Shown here: piece after piece, positions 63,286 through 64,000 of the stretch
How the letters are laid out: each line of letters opens with the position of its first letter
Numbering within the stretch: the stretch's first letter is position 1
NCBI GenBank assembly: GCA_902533445.1
Contig: CACALX010000007.1
Span: 1 to 64,000, forward strand
DNA: 64,000 nucleotides
Reading direction: 5' to 3'
Source of the DNA: an uncultured Pelagibacteraceae bacterium
GTDB taxonomy: Bacteria; Pseudomonadota; Alphaproteobacteria; Pelagibacterales; Pelagibacteraceae
Position numbers and translations under genes: made by a program
Notes under the pieces: model-generated
The model's input: only the letters and a program-made list of their open reading frames with translations
Told to the model about the DNA's origin: nothing
Databases searched by the model: none

Positions 63286-64000
63286 TTACAACACTAAGCA
63301 ATGAACACTAAATAGTTTTTTGTCATCTACCCAAGTTTTTTTAATTTTCCATCCTGCTTTAATTGCTAAGTTTTTAAATGATTGAATTGTATATTTATGA
63401 GAATTTTCGGTATGGATCTCTTCATTTTTTTTTATTGAATAATTTGAGCCATTAATTGAAATTTTATTATTTTTTTTAGCTTTTAATTTCATCTCAATTC
63501 TATTTTTTGATTTATTATAAATTGCTAAATGTTTGTAAGAGTTCAAATCTATATTTCCACCCAATTCAGAGTTTATTCTTTTTAGAATATTTTTATTAAA
63601 TTTTTTTGTTACTCCTTTTTTATCATCGTAGGCAGAAATTAATGTTGGAATATTTTTAACTAGGTCAGCACCAATAATAATTTTTTTAGCTTTAAATTTT
63701 GTTTTAAGCATTTGTAAAAATTTAATTGCATCTTTTTTGTTAAAATTACCAATGGTTGATCCTGGAAAAAAAATAGTTACATTTTCTGAAGGGAGAATTT
63801 TGAAAGGTAATTTATTATTACCTGAAAAATCATATCCTATTGGCGTTATTGCTATTTTTGGAAATTTCTTTTTAAAAGTTTTTGATACTTTTTTTATGTA
63901 ATCCTCTGATATATCTAATGGTATATATTTTTTTGGTGTATCTAAATTATTCAAAAAAATAGATATTTTTTTAATATCTCCTGCGCCTGGTTCAATTAAA
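63286..64000 (-). CDS. egtD: L-histidine N-alpha-methyltransferase EgtD, C-terminal part (runs off right edge)
   Basis: The minus-strand frame is open to the window edge, encoding about 237 residues. A TTG at 63954 could be read as a start, but codons upstream encode LIEPGAGDIKKISIFLNN, the SAM-binding motif of EgtD, so the true start is outside. Later blocks are TIFFPGSTIGNF, IIIGADLVKN, ISAYDDKKGVTKKFNKNILKRIN, NRIEMKL and IHTENSHKYT, all typical. It trimethylates histidine to hercynine in ergothioneine synthesis. It converges on the Cys-rich gene with a 13-base gap. Confidence 0.9.
   Translation of the reverse strand, partial: LIEPGAGDIKKISIFLNNLDTPKKYIPLDISEDYIKKVSKTFKKKFPKIAITPIGYDFSGNNKLPFKILPSENVTIFFPGSTIGNFNKKDAIKFLQMLKTKFKAKKIIIGADLVKNIPTLISAYDDKKGVTKKFNKNILKRINSELGGNIDLNSYKHLAIYNKSKNRIEMKLKAKKNNKISINGSNYSIKKNEEIHTENSHKYTIQSFKNLAIKAGWKIKKTWVDDKKLFSVHCLVL

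Noticed and set aside
63952-63954. TTG start for the right-edge gene
   Set aside because: Upstream codons encode the SAM-binding motif of EgtD, so the gene begins beyond the window.
1-64000. Search for CRISPR arrays, insertion sequences, prophage, integrases or long direct repeats
   Set aside because: None seen. Repeated short motifs are homopolymer or AT-rich runs, and the amt genes are the only evident close paralogues in tandem.

Overview
The window reads as chromosome of a SAR11-type marine alphaproteobacterium (Pelagibacterales, Candidatus Pelagibacter or a close relative). Several things visible in the sequence support this. Base composition is very AT-rich and proteins are rich in Lys, Ile and Asn. 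Genes are packed with overlaps of 1-10 bases or gaps of a few bases. Tiny (27-57 aa) proteins are squeezed between larger genes. There are no insertion sequences, phage genes, integrases, CRISPR arrays or long repeats. The gene content also fits: dissimilatory-type APS reductase with a membrane anchor, TRAP and NCS1 transporters, two tandem ammonium transporters, and organosulfonate breakdown. The species assignment is inference from style and content; there is no rRNA gene here to test it.

Layout. 1-4.1 kb: protein quality control (lon 5' part, clpX, clpP, trigger factor) and a tRNA-Leu(UAG). 4.2-7.5 kb: small housekeeping and unknown genes (DUF1289, a histidine phosphatase, a family-5 uracil-DNA glycosylase, a YbgC-type thioesterase, DUF3047) with several very small proteins between them. 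7.5-17.9 kb: uptake and catabolism, with a zinc alcohol dehydrogenase, an NCS1 permease and a DMT exporter, then a same-strand run SDR - aldehyde dehydrogenase - 3-hydroxyisobutyrate-dehydrogenase-like - TRAP transporter (dctP, Q, M) facing an HxlR regulator. 17.9-27.3 kb: mixed metabolism: an FKBP-rhodanese fusion, a Baeyer-Villiger type monooxygenase, a PhyH dioxygenase, a PanB-like protein lacking the usual metal-binding residues, a GMC oxidoreductase, TerC, SDR, M23 peptidase, DMT transporter and a hydratase-like gene. 27.4-29.7 kb: a glycosyltransferase and a radical SAM protein, a small surface-type or modification locus.

29.8-40.5 kb is the most coherent region, a sulfonate/sulfite module. 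It holds a DAO-family flavoprotein (possible TauY), sulfoacetaldehyde acetyltransferase (xsc), sulfolactate sulfo-lyase (suyAB), a YeiH-type exporter, a TauE-type sulfite exporter, a 48-aa membrane peptide, an unrecognised 116-aa protein, and aprA-aprB-aprM. C-S lyases release sulfite from sulfoacetaldehyde or sulfolactate. The sulfite can then be oxidised to APS by AprBA or exported.

40.6-50.7 kb: HIT protein, the p-aminobenzoate genes pabB-pabA-pabC for folate, an MFS transporter, a cystathionine lyase type enzyme, a 27-aa highly basic peptide, mnmA, DUF3553, cysQ, recX, an ABA4-like membrane protein, an HCCA isomerase/DsbA-like protein, rhodanese and a Bcp-type peroxiredoxin. 50.8-55.3 kb: two tandem ammonium transporters with hairpins and palindromes, HU, and rseP. 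55.3-60 kb: a 335-base gap unusual for such a compact genome, then a three-gene operon of an RND/MMPL transporter, a LolA-like periplasmic protein and an outer-membrane beta-barrel, which could form an envelope-spanning lipid trafficking route. 60-64 kb: a DUF4174-like protein, two small membrane proteins, an FG-GAP/UnbV repeat protein paired with an unknown Cys-rich secreted protein, and the 3' part of egtD running off the right edge.
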